From positions 248,001 through 312,000 of the forward strand of contig NZ_RCCE01000006.1 in assembly GCF_003663885.1 (NCBI RefSeq): a stretch of 64,000 nucleotides of DNA. The letters are read 5' to 3'. The translations under genes and the position numbers were made by a program. This stretch comes from Litoreibacter meonggei. Its GTDB lineage: Bacteria; Pseudomonadota; Alphaproteobacteria; Rhodobacterales; Rhodobacteraceae. This document shows, in pieces, positions 8,127 to 17,020 of this stretch (position 1 is its first letter; each line of letters opens with the position of its first letter). Under the pieces are notes generated by a model. It made no database searches, was not told the origin of the DNA, and saw nothing but the letters and a program-made list of their open reading frames with translations.

Positions 8127-8969
8127 TTAAATGTTCGTACCGGCAATTGTTGCGATACCTGCACCAACGATCAACGCAGCTAGCAAACGGTCGCGACGGG
8201 GACCCTCAGAAAACCAGAACACCCCCATCAGCGCAGCAAAAATCACAGACGTTTCACGCAGGGCTGAAACGACGCCCAACGGGGCTTGGGTTTTAGCGTA
8301 TAGAACCAGCCCGTAAGCCAGCCCAGAAACGACCCCGCCAAAAAGGCCTATCGCAACAGCGCGGCCAGACATGTTCTGAAGCCTTTCCCAACGGCTTGTG
8401 AAAACAAAGGCCACGACGAACAGTTCACACACAAACAACCATCCAATGTAGCCCACCGGGCTACCCGAAACGCGGACACCGACGCCGTCCACAATTGAAT
8501 AACTGGCAATTACGACGGCGACACCGACCGCGGCAACAAGTCCGCCGCGAGAAATACCAGAGGTGAAGACGCCCCGCGCCAGCAGCAGAATGCCCGCAGA
8601 GACCGCGAGAACACCCAGCCAAACAACCAAAGGCAGCTCTTCACCCACCCAAATCAATGCACCGACTGCGATCAATATTGGAGAAAGACCACGCGCAATT
8701 GGATAGACGATGCTCAAATCTCCGGTCCGGTACGCGATGCTTAGCAACGCGTAATATCCCCAGTGAATGACCGTTGAGGCAATAATATACGGGATTGCAG
8801 CCGAGGACGGGGAGGCACTAAACGCCACAAGCGCAATACCCGGGATAACATGCCCCGCAGCGACCAGACCCAATACGATTGTCCTGTCACCTGCGCCTTT
8901 TACGATTGCGTTCCATAGTGCGTGGAGAAATGCAGCGAAGAGGACAATGAGGAAGATGCTTAGGCTCAA
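8127..8969 (-). CDS. EamA/DMT-superfamily permease
   Basis: Drug/metabolite transporter superfamily membrane protein, 280 aa with about ten hydrophobic segments in two EamA repeats (first from SIFLIVLFAAFLHALWNAIVKGAG, second from GLVAAVGVAVVIASYSIVDG). The start overlaps the stop of the upstream pbfA gene by ATGA, and its own stop lies 2 bp before the phosphate cotransporter start. Tight coupling in a phosphonate operon suggests import of the phosphonate substrate or export of a product; EamA sequence alone cannot distinguish these. Confidence 0.85.
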   Translation of the reverse strand: MSLSIFLIVLFAAFLHALWNAIVKGAGDRTIVLGLVAAGHVIPGIALVAFSASPSSAAIPYIIASTVIHWGYYALLSIAYRTGDLSIVYPIARGLSPILIAVGALIWVGEELPLVVWLGVLAVSAGILLLARGVFTSGISRGGLVAAVGVAVVIASYSIVDGVGVRVSGSPVGYIGWLFVCELFVVAFVFTSRWERLQNMSGRAVAIGLFGGVVSGLAYGLVLYAKTQAPLGVVSALRETSVIFAALMGVFWFSEGPRRDRLLAALIVGAGIATIAGTNI

Positions 8970-10321
8970 GGTTTGCGATCCAGTACCGCATTTTCGACAA
9001 TGCTAAGAGCTTCGTCCAATTCGTTGCGGGAAATTGTCAACGGCGGCGAAAGTGTCAGCACGTTTCCTGCGCTGATCTTGAAACTCAAACCTTTTGACAG
9101 ACAGGAATAATAGATCTTCTCAGCCAGTTCAGGCGCAGGCGTGCGGGCGTCTTTGTCCGATACGATCTCTATACCAAACATCAAGCCCCGCCCCCTGATA
9201 TCCCCAACGTTTGAATGGGTGCCCAGAGAGTCGCGCAGGCGATCTTGTGCGTGGGTACCGAGCGTGGCGGCACATTCGACGAGACCTTCATCCTCGATAA
9301 TATCCAGCGTCGTTAAGGCCGCTCGCGCGGTCACCGGGTTTTTCTCGTGGGTGTAATGCCCGATCGCAAAGTCACCCGCCACATCCAGGTCACGTCGGGC
9401 AACAACTGCTGCAATCGGCAAAATGCCCCCGCCAAGCGCTTTTCCGAGCGTGACAATATCGGGGACAAAGTCGTCGTGCTGAAACGCAAACATCTCGCCT
9501 GTTTTACCAAGTCCTGTTGGGATTTCGTCCATGATCAGCAGTGTGCCGTGACGATGACAGGCTTCTTGTACTGCTTTCCAATATCCCGCCGGAGGCACAA
9601 CGGGAACTGCGCGCATCGGCTCTGCGATGACAGCGGCGACATCCCCTTCGCGTTGTAGGACGTAGTCGACCATCTTGGCGCAAGCCAGCCCGCAGTTTTC
9701 CGGCCCCGAATGGCCGTAGGCGCAGTGATAGCAGTGGAATGGTGCGATGTGTTCTGCACCCGGAAGCAGTGGGCCGGCAATATGGCTGCGGAAAGTCGCC
9801 TCGCCACCAACGGACGCTGCGCCGAATCCCGCGCCATGAAAGGAATCCCAGAAACTCAGCGTTTTGAACCGGCCCGTTGCGGCCCGCGCCAAGCGCAATG
9901 CAACTTCATTCGCGTCAGATCCACCGGTCGTAAAAAGCGTCTTGCCCAAGTTTCCCGGTGTGATCTTCTCCAGCCGTTCGGCCAGCGCGACGGAGACGTC
10001 ATTGGTAAAACGTCGTGGAGAGAAGGGAAGTTGGTCCAGCTGATCTTTGATCGCGGCAACCAAACGGGGGTGACCGTAGCCGATATGGTGAACGGAATTG
10101 CCATGGAAATCCATGAAGCGTCGCCCGGCCACATCTTCAATCCAGATTCCTTCCGCCTTGGCGATCGTGGAGACGCAAGGGCTGGATAAACTCTGGTGAA
10201 GAAACGCGTTGGCATCACGTTGCAGCAGGCCAATAGCCGCGGCATCGGTTTCTTTTGATGACCAATCCTTGCGGGCTGCTGATGTGTTCGGCTCACCTTC
10301 AGTGTGGATCGTCGCGGGCAT
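8966..10321 (-). CDS. pbfA: Class-III aminotransferase-like PLP enzyme, probable (R)-1-hydroxy-2-aminoethylphosphonate ammonia-lyase
   Basis: Fold-type I PLP enzyme of 451 aa. The PLP lysine is in VTLGKALGGGILP (near residue 291), the PLP-ring Asp in LIMDEIPTGLGKTG and the phosphate-binding segment in FTTGGSDANEVALRLAR. Class-III family members found beside phnW-phnY-phnA include PbfA, which eliminates ammonia from (R)-1-hydroxy-2-aminoethylphosphonate to give phosphonoacetaldehyde and so feeds hydroxylated AEP into the PhnY step. The assignment rests on family plus neighbourhood; an omega-aminotransferase acting on AEP is the alternative. A terminator separates it from phnY, so it may have its own promoter. 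The downstream EamA gene overlaps it by 4 bp. Confidence 0.75.
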   Translation of the reverse strand: MPATIHTEGEPNTSAARKDWSSKETDAAAIGLLQRDANAFLHQSLSSPCVSTIAKAEGIWIEDVAGRRFMDFHGNSVHHIGYGHPRLVAAIKDQLDQLPFSPRRFTNDVSVALAERLEKITPGNLGKTLFTTGGSDANEVALRLARAATGRFKTLSFWDSFHGAGFGAASVGGEATFRSHIAGPLLPGAEHIAPFHCYHCAYGHSGPENCGLACAKMVDYVLQREGDVAAVIAEPMRAVPVVPPAGYWKAVQEACHRHGTLLIMDEIPTGLGKTGEMFAFQHDDFVPDIVTLGKALGGGILPIAAVVARRDLDVAGDFAIGHYTHEKNPVTARAALTTLDIIEDEGLVECAATLGTHAQDRLRDSLGTHSNVGDIRGRGLMFGIEIVSDKDARTPAPELAEKIYYSCLSKGLSFKISAGNVLTLSPPLTISRNELDEALSIVENAVLDRKP

Positions 10322-10332
10322 TTGCAGTCCTA

Positions 10333-10361
10333 ATAAAAAAGCAGGGCCAACGTGGCCCTGC
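10333..10361 (-). terminator. Rho-independent terminator after phnY
   Basis: On the minus strand GCAGGGCCA-CGT-TGGCCCTGC (10361 to 10341) forms a perfect 9-bp stem with a 3-nt loop, followed at once by TTTTTT (10340-10335). It lies 20 bases beyond the phnY stop codon and 12 bases before the pbfA start, so it should end or attenuate the phnWAY transcript. Confidence 0.85.
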
Positions 10362-10381
10362 AGTTAAGGGAGAAGAATTCC

Positions 10382-11839
10382 TTAGCCCGGCCAAGGCAGG
10401 GAATATGTCTTGACGTTCGTGAAGAATTTCATCGCTTCAATCACGCCCTCTTTCACGCCGTTGCCGCTGTCTTTGATGCCGCCAAACGGGGACATTTCGA
10501 TGCGGTAGCCGGGTTGTTCCCAAATGTTGCAAGTCCCGACGTCCAGACCGTTGATGTAGGCGATAGCCCGGTTCAAGTCGTTCGTGCAAACCCCCGAGGA
10601 AAGCCCGAAATCGGTCGAGTTGGAGATCGCCATGACTTCTTCGTCATTGTCCGGCACCCGAACGATGGGGATGATCGGGCCGAAAGTCTCCTCCATGACC
10701 AACTCGCTGTCGTGGGGGACGTGGTCCACAACAATAGGAGGTAAGAGTGCACCTCGACGCTCGGGGTGGTACAGGATTTTGGCTCCCTGCTTTTCGGCCA
10801 TATAGACACGGTTTTCAAAAAGCTCCGCGGCCTGCGAATGGATAACGCAGCCCAGCTCCGTTTCGGGATCCTGTGGGTCACCAAATTTGATTTTCTTGGC
10901 CTTTTCCAGCACCATTGGAACAAATTTGTCTGCTACAGATTCCTGCACGAGAATGCGTTTGATCGCGGTACAGCGCTGCCCGGAGTTTCCGGTTGCCCCC
11001 GCCACCGCGATTGTCGCGGCTTTTTCCAGATCGGCATCATTCAGATCATTGCAGATGATCAACGGATCATTGCCTCCTAGTTCCAAAGCTTGGCGCGTAT
11101 ATCCACCTTTAGCAGCGATGATTTTGCCGACTGGCACGCCACCTGTGAAGGTAATGATGTCGATGTTTTCATTGGTAATCATCTCGTCACCGATGTCCTG
11201 TGGCATCCCTGTGACGATCTGAAACATCTCTGGCGGCAAACCTGCCTCATAGAGAATATCCGCAAGCGCAATGGCAGTCAGCGGCGTCAGTTCGGTGGGT
11301 TTGCAGACCATGCAATTATTGGTCGCAATGGACGGCGCAATCTTATGGCTCACCATATTGAGCGGGTGGTTGAACGGGGTGATCGCGCTGATCGCCTTCA
11401 CCGGCTCGCGGGTGGTGTAAATCTTGCGCTCTTTGCCGTTGTGGGTCAGGTCGCAGGAGAAAATCTCGCCGTCATCATTCATCGCTTGTTGGGCTGCGAA
11501 CTGATAAACATCCTGAGCGCGCTTGGTCTCGTAAATTGCGTGTTGATGGCAGATGCCAAGCTCAAGCGTCAGCCACTTGGCCAGATATTCCCGCTTCTCA
11601 CCAATCAGCTCACCCGCGCGTTGCAAGATTTGACTGCGCTCATATCGGCTGAGTTTTGGCTTGTAATTCGCCGCAATTTCAAACGCCTTGGCAGCATGTT
11701 CAGCTTTGCCAGCCGGAACCGTACCAATCACTTCGTCGGTGTAGGGGTACTTCACCTCCACCACATCATCGGTAAAGACGATCTCTCCGCCGATGCGCAT
11801 GCCTTCATGGCGTATGTCGATTTTGTCCATAGTGGTCAT
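10382..11839 (-). CDS. phnY: Phosphonoacetaldehyde dehydrogenase
   Basis: NAD-dependent aldehyde dehydrogenase of 485 aa that oxidises phosphonoacetaldehyde to phosphonoacetate. The general base is in [13 protein letters not shown], the catalytic Cys in [13 protein letters not shown], and the cofactor lysine in [14 protein letters not shown]; the C-terminus [17 protein letters not shown] is typical of the class. The ATG at 11839 overlaps the phnA stop as ATGA, which favours this start over a longer in-frame form reaching 11938. The order phnW-phnA-phnY is that of known AEP degradation operons, which is the main reason for naming the substrate. Confidence 0.93.
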   Translation of the reverse strand: MTTMDKIDIRHEGMRIGGEIVFTDDVVEVKYPYTDEVIGTVPAGKAEHAAKAFEIAANYKPKLSRYERSQILQRAGELIGEKREYLAKWLTLELGICHQHAIYETKRAQDVYQFAAQQAMNDDGEIFSCDLTHNGKERKIYTTREPVKAISAITPFNHPLNMVSHKIAPSIATNNCMVCKPTELTPLTAIALADILYEAGLPPEMFQIVTGMPQDIGDEMITNENIDIITFTGGVPVGKIIAAKGGYTRQALELGGNDPLIICNDLNDADLEKAATIAVAGATGNSGQRCTAIKRILVQESVADKFVPMVLEKAKKIKFGDPQDPETELGCVIHSQAAELFENRVYMAEKQGAKILYHPERRGALLPPIVVDHVPHDSELVMEETFGPIIPIVRVPDNDEEVMAISNSTDFGLSSGVCTNDLNRAIAYINGLDVGTCNIWEQPGYRIEMSPFGGIKDSGNGVKEGVIEAMKFFTNVKTYSLPWPG

Positions 11840-13095
11840 GCTTCTACCTTTTCCATTGCGGCGGCTTGAGCAGCATAAAAGAACGCGTCGAAATTGCGCA
11901 ACACAGGTGCCGACGGCAAGTCGAGCACGCGGTTGCAAATAAACGGCACCTCTTGCTCTGTCAGGCCACCATGGCTGCGCAGTGGCTCGTTCAGCGCCGC
12001 AAGATCATGGCGGTGGGCAGAAGTTCCGATTGTCATATTCTCGGTCGAGATCATCACGATGTCACCAATGCGGTCTCCGGGCAGTTCGAAACGGCGGACC
12101 GCTTCGGCTTTGTCCATCACTTCGAGAATTTCAGGGCGAGCAGCCAAACGGGCAATGATGTCGGCTTGGTCTGTACCTTCTGGCAAATAGGCTGTGCCAA
12201 AACCGCCAAGCGCACCATGGTGCACCACGTAAGGGTCGGTGATCGGCAGGATCACGCGGGCAGCGGCCTCTCCGAGCCATTCATCAAGCAAATCTTGCAC
12301 GTAAATTACCTGTGGGTCACCGTTCGCGTCGTGCTTCGGCTTCATCCCATGGTCGGCAGTCACGACAATGGCCGCTCCGAGTGCGTCCAGCTCTGTCAGG
12401 TACTTGTCGAACATCTCGTAGAACGATTTTGCCTCGGCCTGATCGGGGGAGTATTTGTGCTGCACATAGTCGGTTGTGGTCAGATACATCACGTCCGGAT
12501 TCCACTCCTTCAGCAATTTCACACCCGCAGCGAAGACAAATTCGGACAATTCAGCAGAATAAACCTCCGGTTGTGCCATACCCAACCATTTACTGGCGGC
12601 GTCTTGGCCGTGTTCAGCTTTGGTTGACGTGTCGGACCGCTCGGCAGAGAAACACTTTGCGCGGTCGTCATCGAACTTCAGGCCAGCCCCCAAAAGGGCG
12701 CGCAGCTTGTCTTTCGCGGTCACGACGGCAACCCGCGCACCAGCTTCGTAGAATTTGCTGAAAATCGTCGGTGCCCGCAGGAAGCGGACATCGTTCATCA
12801 TTACTTCTTCGCCTGTCTCTGGCTCATAAAGATAGTTCCCGCAAATCCCGTGCACAGCCGGCGGACGGCCAGTCGCAATCGACAGGTTGTTGGGATTGGT
12901 GAAGGATGGAATGACAGAATGTGCAAGCCGATCTGTGCCGGTCTCGCGCATGCGCTTCAGCGTCGGCATCAGGCCATTCGCGATGGCTTTTTCCAGATAT
13001 TCTGGCTCACAGCCGTCCAGACAGATAGCAATGGCGCAGGTGTTGGGCGTTGCGTAGGTGCGGTCGTTCGCGACGACAGTTTTGGTGATTGGCAT
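11836..13095 (-). CDS. phnA: Phosphonoacetate hydrolase
   Basis: Alkaline-phosphatase-superfamily enzyme, 419 aa, that cleaves the C-P bond of phosphonoacetate to acetate and orthophosphate using two zinc ions. Visible motifs: CLDGCEP (metal Asp27), [13 protein letters not shown] with the nucleophilic Thr66, [10 protein letters not shown] and [10 protein letters not shown] (metal Asp/His pairs) and [13 protein letters not shown] (C-terminal metal His). The ATG at 13095 has AGAAGG upstream and is preferred over the in-frame TTG at 13098. The gene lies 17 bp after phnW and overlaps phnY by 4 bp, so the three form one transcription unit. Confidence 0.95.
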   Translation of the reverse strand: MPITKTVVANDRTYATPNTCAIAICLDGCEPEYLEKAIANGLMPTLKRMRETGTDRLAHSVIPSFTNPNNLSIATGRPPAVHGICGNYLYEPETGEEVMMNDVRFLRAPTIFSKFYEAGARVAVVTAKDKLRALLGAGLKFDDDRAKCFSAERSDTSTKAEHGQDAASKWLGMAQPEVYSAELSEFVFAAGVKLLKEWNPDVMYLTTTDYVQHKYSPDQAEAKSFYEMFDKYLTELDALGAAIVVTADHGMKPKHDANGDPQVIYVQDLLDEWLGEAAARVILPITDPYVVHHGALGGFGTAYLPEGTDQADIIARLAARPEILEVMDKAEAVRRFELPGDRIGDIVMISTENMTIGTSAHRHDLAALNEPLRSHGGLTEQEVPFICNRVLDLPSAPVLRNFDAFFYAAQAAAMEKVEA

Positions 13096-13112
13096 CAATT
13101 TTTCCTTCTGCG

Positions 13113-14303
13113 CTATGCAGCTAGTTTTTTACGTTCGTCGAGAGCAGCCTGAGGGGGCGACGCGTCGTTAACACCCATTTCGGCAAGAGCCTCTGCAGCA
13201 GCTAAGACCACCTTGCGCATGACGTGTTCATCCATTTGGCCAATACAGCCGATGCGAAAGCTGTCAACAACCGTCAACTTTCCAGGGTAAATGATAAAAC
13301 CACGATCCTTCATCAAGTCGTAAAACCTCTGGAATTCAAACGCTGGGCTGGCTGGGCAGAAAAATGTCACGATGATCGGGCTTAACCAACGGTCAGCAAG
13401 CAGGGTTTCGAACCCCAATTCGCGCATCCCCTCAACCATCACGTCACGGTTTCTAGTATAGCGTGCACCGCGTCCTTCAACGCTCCCTTCCTTCTCATGA
13501 GCGTCAAGCGCCGCGAGAAAGGCTGCAATCACATGGGTCGGTGGCGTAAATCGCCATTGGCCGGTTTTTTCCATCGCGGCCCATTGAGCGTGAACATCCA
13601 GTGACAAGGAGTGGCTGTTGCCCTTGGCCGCTTCCAGCTCGTCTGTTCGGGCGATTACGAAGCCGAAGCCCGGAACACCTTCGATGCATTTATTGGCCGA
13701 AGACACCATTGCCGCATACTTGGTTCGCTCTACATCCAATGAAACCGCCCCAAAAGCAGACATACTATCGATCAGAACTTTCCGTCCGGCGGCGTGGGCG
13801 ACATCTGCAATTTCCTCGACAGGGTTCAGGATCCCAGAGCTGGTTTCACAGTGAATGATCAAAACATGGGTGATCGCTGTATCCTCAGCGAGGATGGCCG
13901 CAACTTCGTCACCACGTGGTGGGAGATAGTCCCCCTTGTCGAGTAGTTTGAATGCACGGCCGAGGCACTCCATCGTTTGTGCGGCACGTAACCCGTAGGC
14001 ACCATTGGCCAAAACCAGCACTTTGCCGTCTTTTGGCACAAACGATCCAAGCATAGCCTCAACGCAATACGAACCAGAGCCTTGAATGGGGACACAATCG
14101 TATTCGGATTTTCCCGTTCCAAGCAGGGCTAGCAACTGCGTTCTCATTTTGCGGGTCATTGCACGGAATTCGTCATCCCAACTGCCCCAATCGCGCAGCA
14201 TTGCCTCTTTTACGGCAAAGGATGTTGTCAGCGGCCCTGGAGTCAGAAGATAGGGTTCTCCCAATCTTGGCGGCTCAATACTACTATTAGCTTTGCTAAC
14301 CAT
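13113..14303 (-). CDS. phnW: 2-aminoethylphosphonate--pyruvate aminotransferase
   Basis: PLP-dependent class-V aminotransferase of 396 aa that converts AEP plus pyruvate to phosphonoacetaldehyde plus alanine. It begins with the family hallmark PYLLTPGPLTTSFAVKEAM, has GSGSYCVEAML, the PLP Asp in VLIDSMSAFGAV and the Schiff-base lysine in SSANKCIEGVPGFGF (about residue 203). It is the first gene of the phnW-phnA-phnY unit and diverges from a LysR gene across a 141-bp intergenic region, the usual arrangement for LysR activation in the presence of AEP. Confidence 0.95.
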   Translation of the reverse strand: MVSKANSSIEPPRLGEPYLLTPGPLTTSFAVKEAMLRDWGSWDDEFRAMTRKMRTQLLALLGTGKSEYDCVPIQGSGSYCVEAMLGSFVPKDGKVLVLANGAYGLRAAQTMECLGRAFKLLDKGDYLPPRGDEVAAILAEDTAITHVLIIHCETSSGILNPVEEIADVAHAAGRKVLIDSMSAFGAVSLDVERTKYAAMVSSANKCIEGVPGFGFVIARTDELEAAKGNSHSLSLDVHAQWAAMEKTGQWRFTPPTHVIAAFLAALDAHEKEGSVEGRGARYTRNRDVMVEGMRELGFETLLADRWLSPIIVTFFCPASPAFEFQRFYDLMKDRGFIIYPGKLTVVDSFRIGCIGQMDEHVMRKVVLAAAEALAEMGVNDASPPQAALDERKKLAA

Positions 14304-14444
14304 TCCAAGCTCCTTGGGTGTTTACGCCATACCCTTTTGTCTAGAGCTGACCACATCATATGGAAAATTGTAAATTGCGATGACATCAAAAGCTGTGCTT
14401 ATAGGTGGAGCCGATTCATAATTCAGACCGTCAAGAGGCCATCA

Positions 14445-15290
14445 ATGCGATACAGCCAAATAAGAGCGTTTCACTATGTTGCTATCAGCGGAGGGTTTTC
14501 TCGGGCCGCCGAAGCCTTGTCACTGACCCAACCCGCGGTATCCGAACAGGTCAGAAAACTGGAAGGCGATCATGACGTTTTACTGTTCAACAGAGATCGC
14601 AAGCAGGTCACCCTTACGGCTGCGGGCGAGCGGCTCTTGCTAGCGACCAAACAGTTTTTTGAAGTTGAGCAACAGATTTCAGATGTTCTGTCTGAAAATC
14701 GAGCGGCGTTGGAAGGGACTCTACGAATTATCGCAGATAGTGCTTTTCATCTTACCCACCGCCTCAGAATTTTTCGGTCCAAACACCCAAAGGTTCTTGT
14801 TTCTGTTCGAACGGGTAACACCGCGGACATATTGACCGCATTGCGCAACTATGACGCAGAGATTGGCTTAGTCGGTAGCTTAAATCCCGGACCAGACATG
14901 GAAATCATAAATTTGGGTACCTCCCCAATCGTCGCCTTCGCATCCAGGGAGTTCCTGAATAATCCAACAGAAAAAATTTCTATCAGGGAATTGTCACAGT
15001 ACCCTTTGGTTTTTCGGGAGAAGGGATCAAAAACCCGACAGAAGCTGGAGGAGGAAGGTTTGCGTCAGGGTGTGGTGTTGCAACCTGCCTTTGAAGTTGA
15101 GGGCCGAGAAGCCGTACAGGAAATCGTCGCAGCAGGTGCAGGAATAGGGTTCGTCTCAGAAGCAGAGTTAGGACGCGACAAGCGTCTGATTAAGTTACAG
15201 TTGGATTGCCCGCAGTTGACGATGGCCGAGTCGCTAGTCCATCTAAAACAACGCAGCGATGTGAGGTTGATCAGGGCGTTTATGAGTTAA
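14445..15290 (+). CDS. LysR-family regulator of the AEP genes
   Basis: Transcription regulator of 281 aa. The winged helix-turn-helix spans residues 1-60 (MRYSQIRAFHYVAISGG, AAEALSLTQPAVSEQVRKLE) and the LysR substrate-binding domain the rest (GTLRIIADSAFHL, AEIGLVGSLNPGPDM, AGAGIGFVSEAELG). The ATG at 14445, preceded by AGAGG, matches the normal LysR N-terminus; an in-frame upstream extension to 14337 would add 36 residues of non-LysR sequence. It is divergent from phnW, where LysR activators of AEP operons are commonly found, so activation of phnWAY by AEP is the likely role (inferred). Confidence 0.9.
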   Translation: MRYSQIRAFHYVAISGGFSRAAEALSLTQPAVSEQVRKLEGDHDVLLFNRDRKQVTLTAAGERLLLATKQFFEVEQQISDVLSENRAALEGTLRIIADSAFHLTHRLRIFRSKHPKVLVSVRTGNTADILTALRNYDAEIGLVGSLNPGPDMEIINLGTSPIVAFASREFLNNPTEKISIRELSQYPLVFREKGSKTRQKLEEEGLRQGVVLQPAFEVEGREAVQEIVAAGAGIGFVSEAELGRDKRLIKLQLDCPQLTMAESLVHLKQRSDVRLIRAFMS

Positions 15291-15642
15291 GTGCATTGCT
15301 GTCTAATAGCTGCACTGCATCAACCTCGGCTCTTCCATTGTAGGGGATTACCCCCGACTTGGCGGATATGCACCGCGGAACGGTACCATCATCCGTTCGG
15401 TCGATCTTGGAAGTACGGTTCTTCGCCCTCACCCATCAAATCGCCGGAGGCGATGCTCGAACTGACGCGGAGCGTCACGTCCTTCATTCCATCCCACTTC
15501 GTCGGAAACGCGCTTGATCTCAACTAATGCCGTTGGGCTCAGATGAGTTGAATTCCGAATTTGGAACGTAAGACTTGTGGGGAGCAACTGATCTCACGGT
15601 TCCATTTTTCGGTGTTAGGAAATCTTGAGGTCCGTGTGCAAA
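15291..15642. other. Intergenic region, convergent LysR and LacI genes
   Basis: About 350 bases between the ends of two convergent regulator genes. A 78-codon open frame at 15291-15527 has no ribosome binding site and no recognisable protein features. No convincing terminator hairpin with a T-run was seen. Nothing functional can be supported. Confidence 0.4.
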
Positions 15643-16668
15643 TCACGCTCGTGCAATACGCCCCAGGGAGTCGCGAATCCGCAACGTGATTTGCAATTCA
15701 GTAGAGACGCCCGTGCTTTCATTCTCGACCATTTTCACGAGTTGAGTAGCAGCCTTCTGACCCATTTCGCGGTGCGGGACATGAACGGTTGTAACACTTG
15801 GCATAACGATGCGCGCCAACTCAATGTCGTCAAATCCGGTAATGGAGACATCACGCGGGACGTGCAGCCCCATCTGCTGAGCGCGTCGCAAAGCCCCAAC
15901 CGCGAGGACATCATTGCCGCACATTACGACGCTGGGGCGATCTTCATTCTTCATAAGTTCCTCGAACGCATCACCTCCGTTATCTATCTCGTAGGGAGTT
16001 TCGATAATTCCCATGATCTTGGGATCTAGAAGGCTGTTGGCCACAGCATCCTCAATTCCTTTAAGGCGCTGCGAGGCGCGGTCGTTTCCCTGTGTAATGC
16101 CAGAGATGACTCCGATTTTCCGGTGTCCAAACTCTATGACCGTTTTGGCGAGTTCACGCATCGCCGCGCAATTATCGAAACCGATGGACGGTCTGTCATT
16201 TTCATCAGAGAAAGCCCAAGCGACGAGAACGGGGATGTTCTGGCGTTCAAGATACCGGTAAATCTCCGGGTTTCTTTCGTAGCCAATCAATAGCAGCCCG
16301 TCAGCACCACGCGAAACCAATGCACGTATCTGCTCCTCTTCAAGGTCGGGTTGGTACGCAGAACTTGAGATCAACAAGGTATATCCACGCCTATGAAGCT
16401 CTTCCTGAAACGCTTGAACGCCGCGCGCGAAGATTGCGTTTTCCATGGTTGGAATGATTGCGCCGATAGTGAATGTGCGTTTAGCCGCCATCACACGCGC
16501 GCCAAAGTTCGGTGTATAGCCTAGCTCATCTACGGCGCGCAAAACGCGCATACGCGTATTTTCAATAACTCGATCCGGGGAATTCAGGCACCGCGACACT
16601 GTGGCCGTCGAAACCCCCGCCGACTTGGCGACGTCTTCCAGCGTAGGGGTTGAGCGGGTCGCTTGCAT
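15643..16668 (-). CDS. LacI-family repressor of the DHPS operon
   Basis: Regulator of 341 aa with an N-terminal LacI helix-turn-helix (PTLEDVAKSAGVSTATVSRCLN, hinge region to about 60, RVMAAKRT) and a periplasmic-binding-protein-like effector domain (IGAIIPTMENAIFARGVQ, VSRGADGLLLIGYE, PSVVMCGNDVLAVGALR, VSITGFDDIELARIV). The start at 16668 is the first Met before the HTH; upstream in-frame residues to 16830 would cross the operators. It diverges from the TRAP/hps operon, with two palindromes in between, so it most likely represses that operon until DHPS or a metabolite binds. Known hps clusters often use GntR-type regulators, so LacI control is a variation. Confidence 0.9.
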   Translation of the reverse strand: MQATRSTPTLEDVAKSAGVSTATVSRCLNSPDRVIENTRMRVLRAVDELGYTPNFGARVMAAKRTFTIGAIIPTMENAIFARGVQAFQEELHRRGYTLLISSSAYQPDLEEEQIRALVSRGADGLLLIGYERNPEIYRYLERQNIPVLVAWAFSDENDRPSIGFDNCAAMRELAKTVIEFGHRKIGVISGITQGNDRASQRLKGIEDAVANSLLDPKIMGIIETPYEIDNGGDAFEELMKNEDRPSVVMCGNDVLAVGALRRAQQMGLHVPRDVSITGFDDIELARIVMPSVTTVHVPHREMGQKAATQLVKMVENESTGVSTELQITLRIRDSLGRIARA

Positions 16669-16739
16669 GAAGTGCCTGAGGTGGTTTCTGGATTTCGGAA
16701 CACCATAGTCAGGAAAGTGAAATATGACGAGCAATAAAA

Positions 16740-16776
16740 TGTAAGGGCTTGCAAGAATCGGATGTAAGCGCTTACA
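16740..16776. promoter_or_regulatory. Tandem LacI-type operators
   Basis: TGTAAGCGCTTACA (16763-16776) is a perfect 14-bp palindrome with the central CG typical of LacI-family operators. TGTAAGGGCTTGCA (16740-16753) is an imperfect copy 23 bp away centre to centre, about two helical turns. Both lie between the divergent lacI gene (start 16668) and the operon start (16812), as expected for joint control. Confidence 0.8.
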
Positions 16777-16811
16777 CACGGGGCGAGCCAACTTTTTTGG
16801 GAGTATTTTTC

Positions 16812-16997
16812 GTGTTTCTTTATGCCTCAATCATCGTCTTCGTTGCCTACTTCACAAATGTAGCGTTGGGCGCTTTCGCGGGAAAAGCCATCTTGGGCGA
16901 TGTTGGAGAGATGTTGGTTCTTTTCGCGGCCGCGATCCTGTTCGTCGTCGCAATCTTACAAAAAGAAGCTGACCGAAAACGTGAAAACGGCAGCTGA
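16812..16997 (+). CDS. Small two-helix membrane protein preceding hpsK
   Basis: Predicted protein of 61 aa starting with GTG at 16812, which has GGGAG about eight bases upstream. A longer in-frame version from 16749 would run through the LacI operators and is disfavoured. Two hydrophobic segments are visible (VFLYASIIVFVAYFTNVAL and MLVLFAAAILFVVAILQ), followed by a charged tail KEADRKRENGS, suggesting an inner-membrane hairpin protein. It ends 23 bp before the TRAP binding-protein gene and is the first gene of the hps operon. No family is recognised; a partner of the TRAP membrane subunits is possible but only suggested by position. Confidence 0.65.
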   Translation: MFLYASIIVFVAYFTNVALGAFAGKAILGDVGEMLVLFAAAILFVVAILQKEADRKRENGS

Positions 16998-17020
16998 ATG
17001 TTCTTAAGGGAGGAAACCAA

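Noticed and set aside
14337-14444. N-terminal extension of the AEP LysR regulator
   Set aside because: The 36 extra residues are unlike LysR N-termini and the ATG at 14445 has a suitable ribosome binding site.
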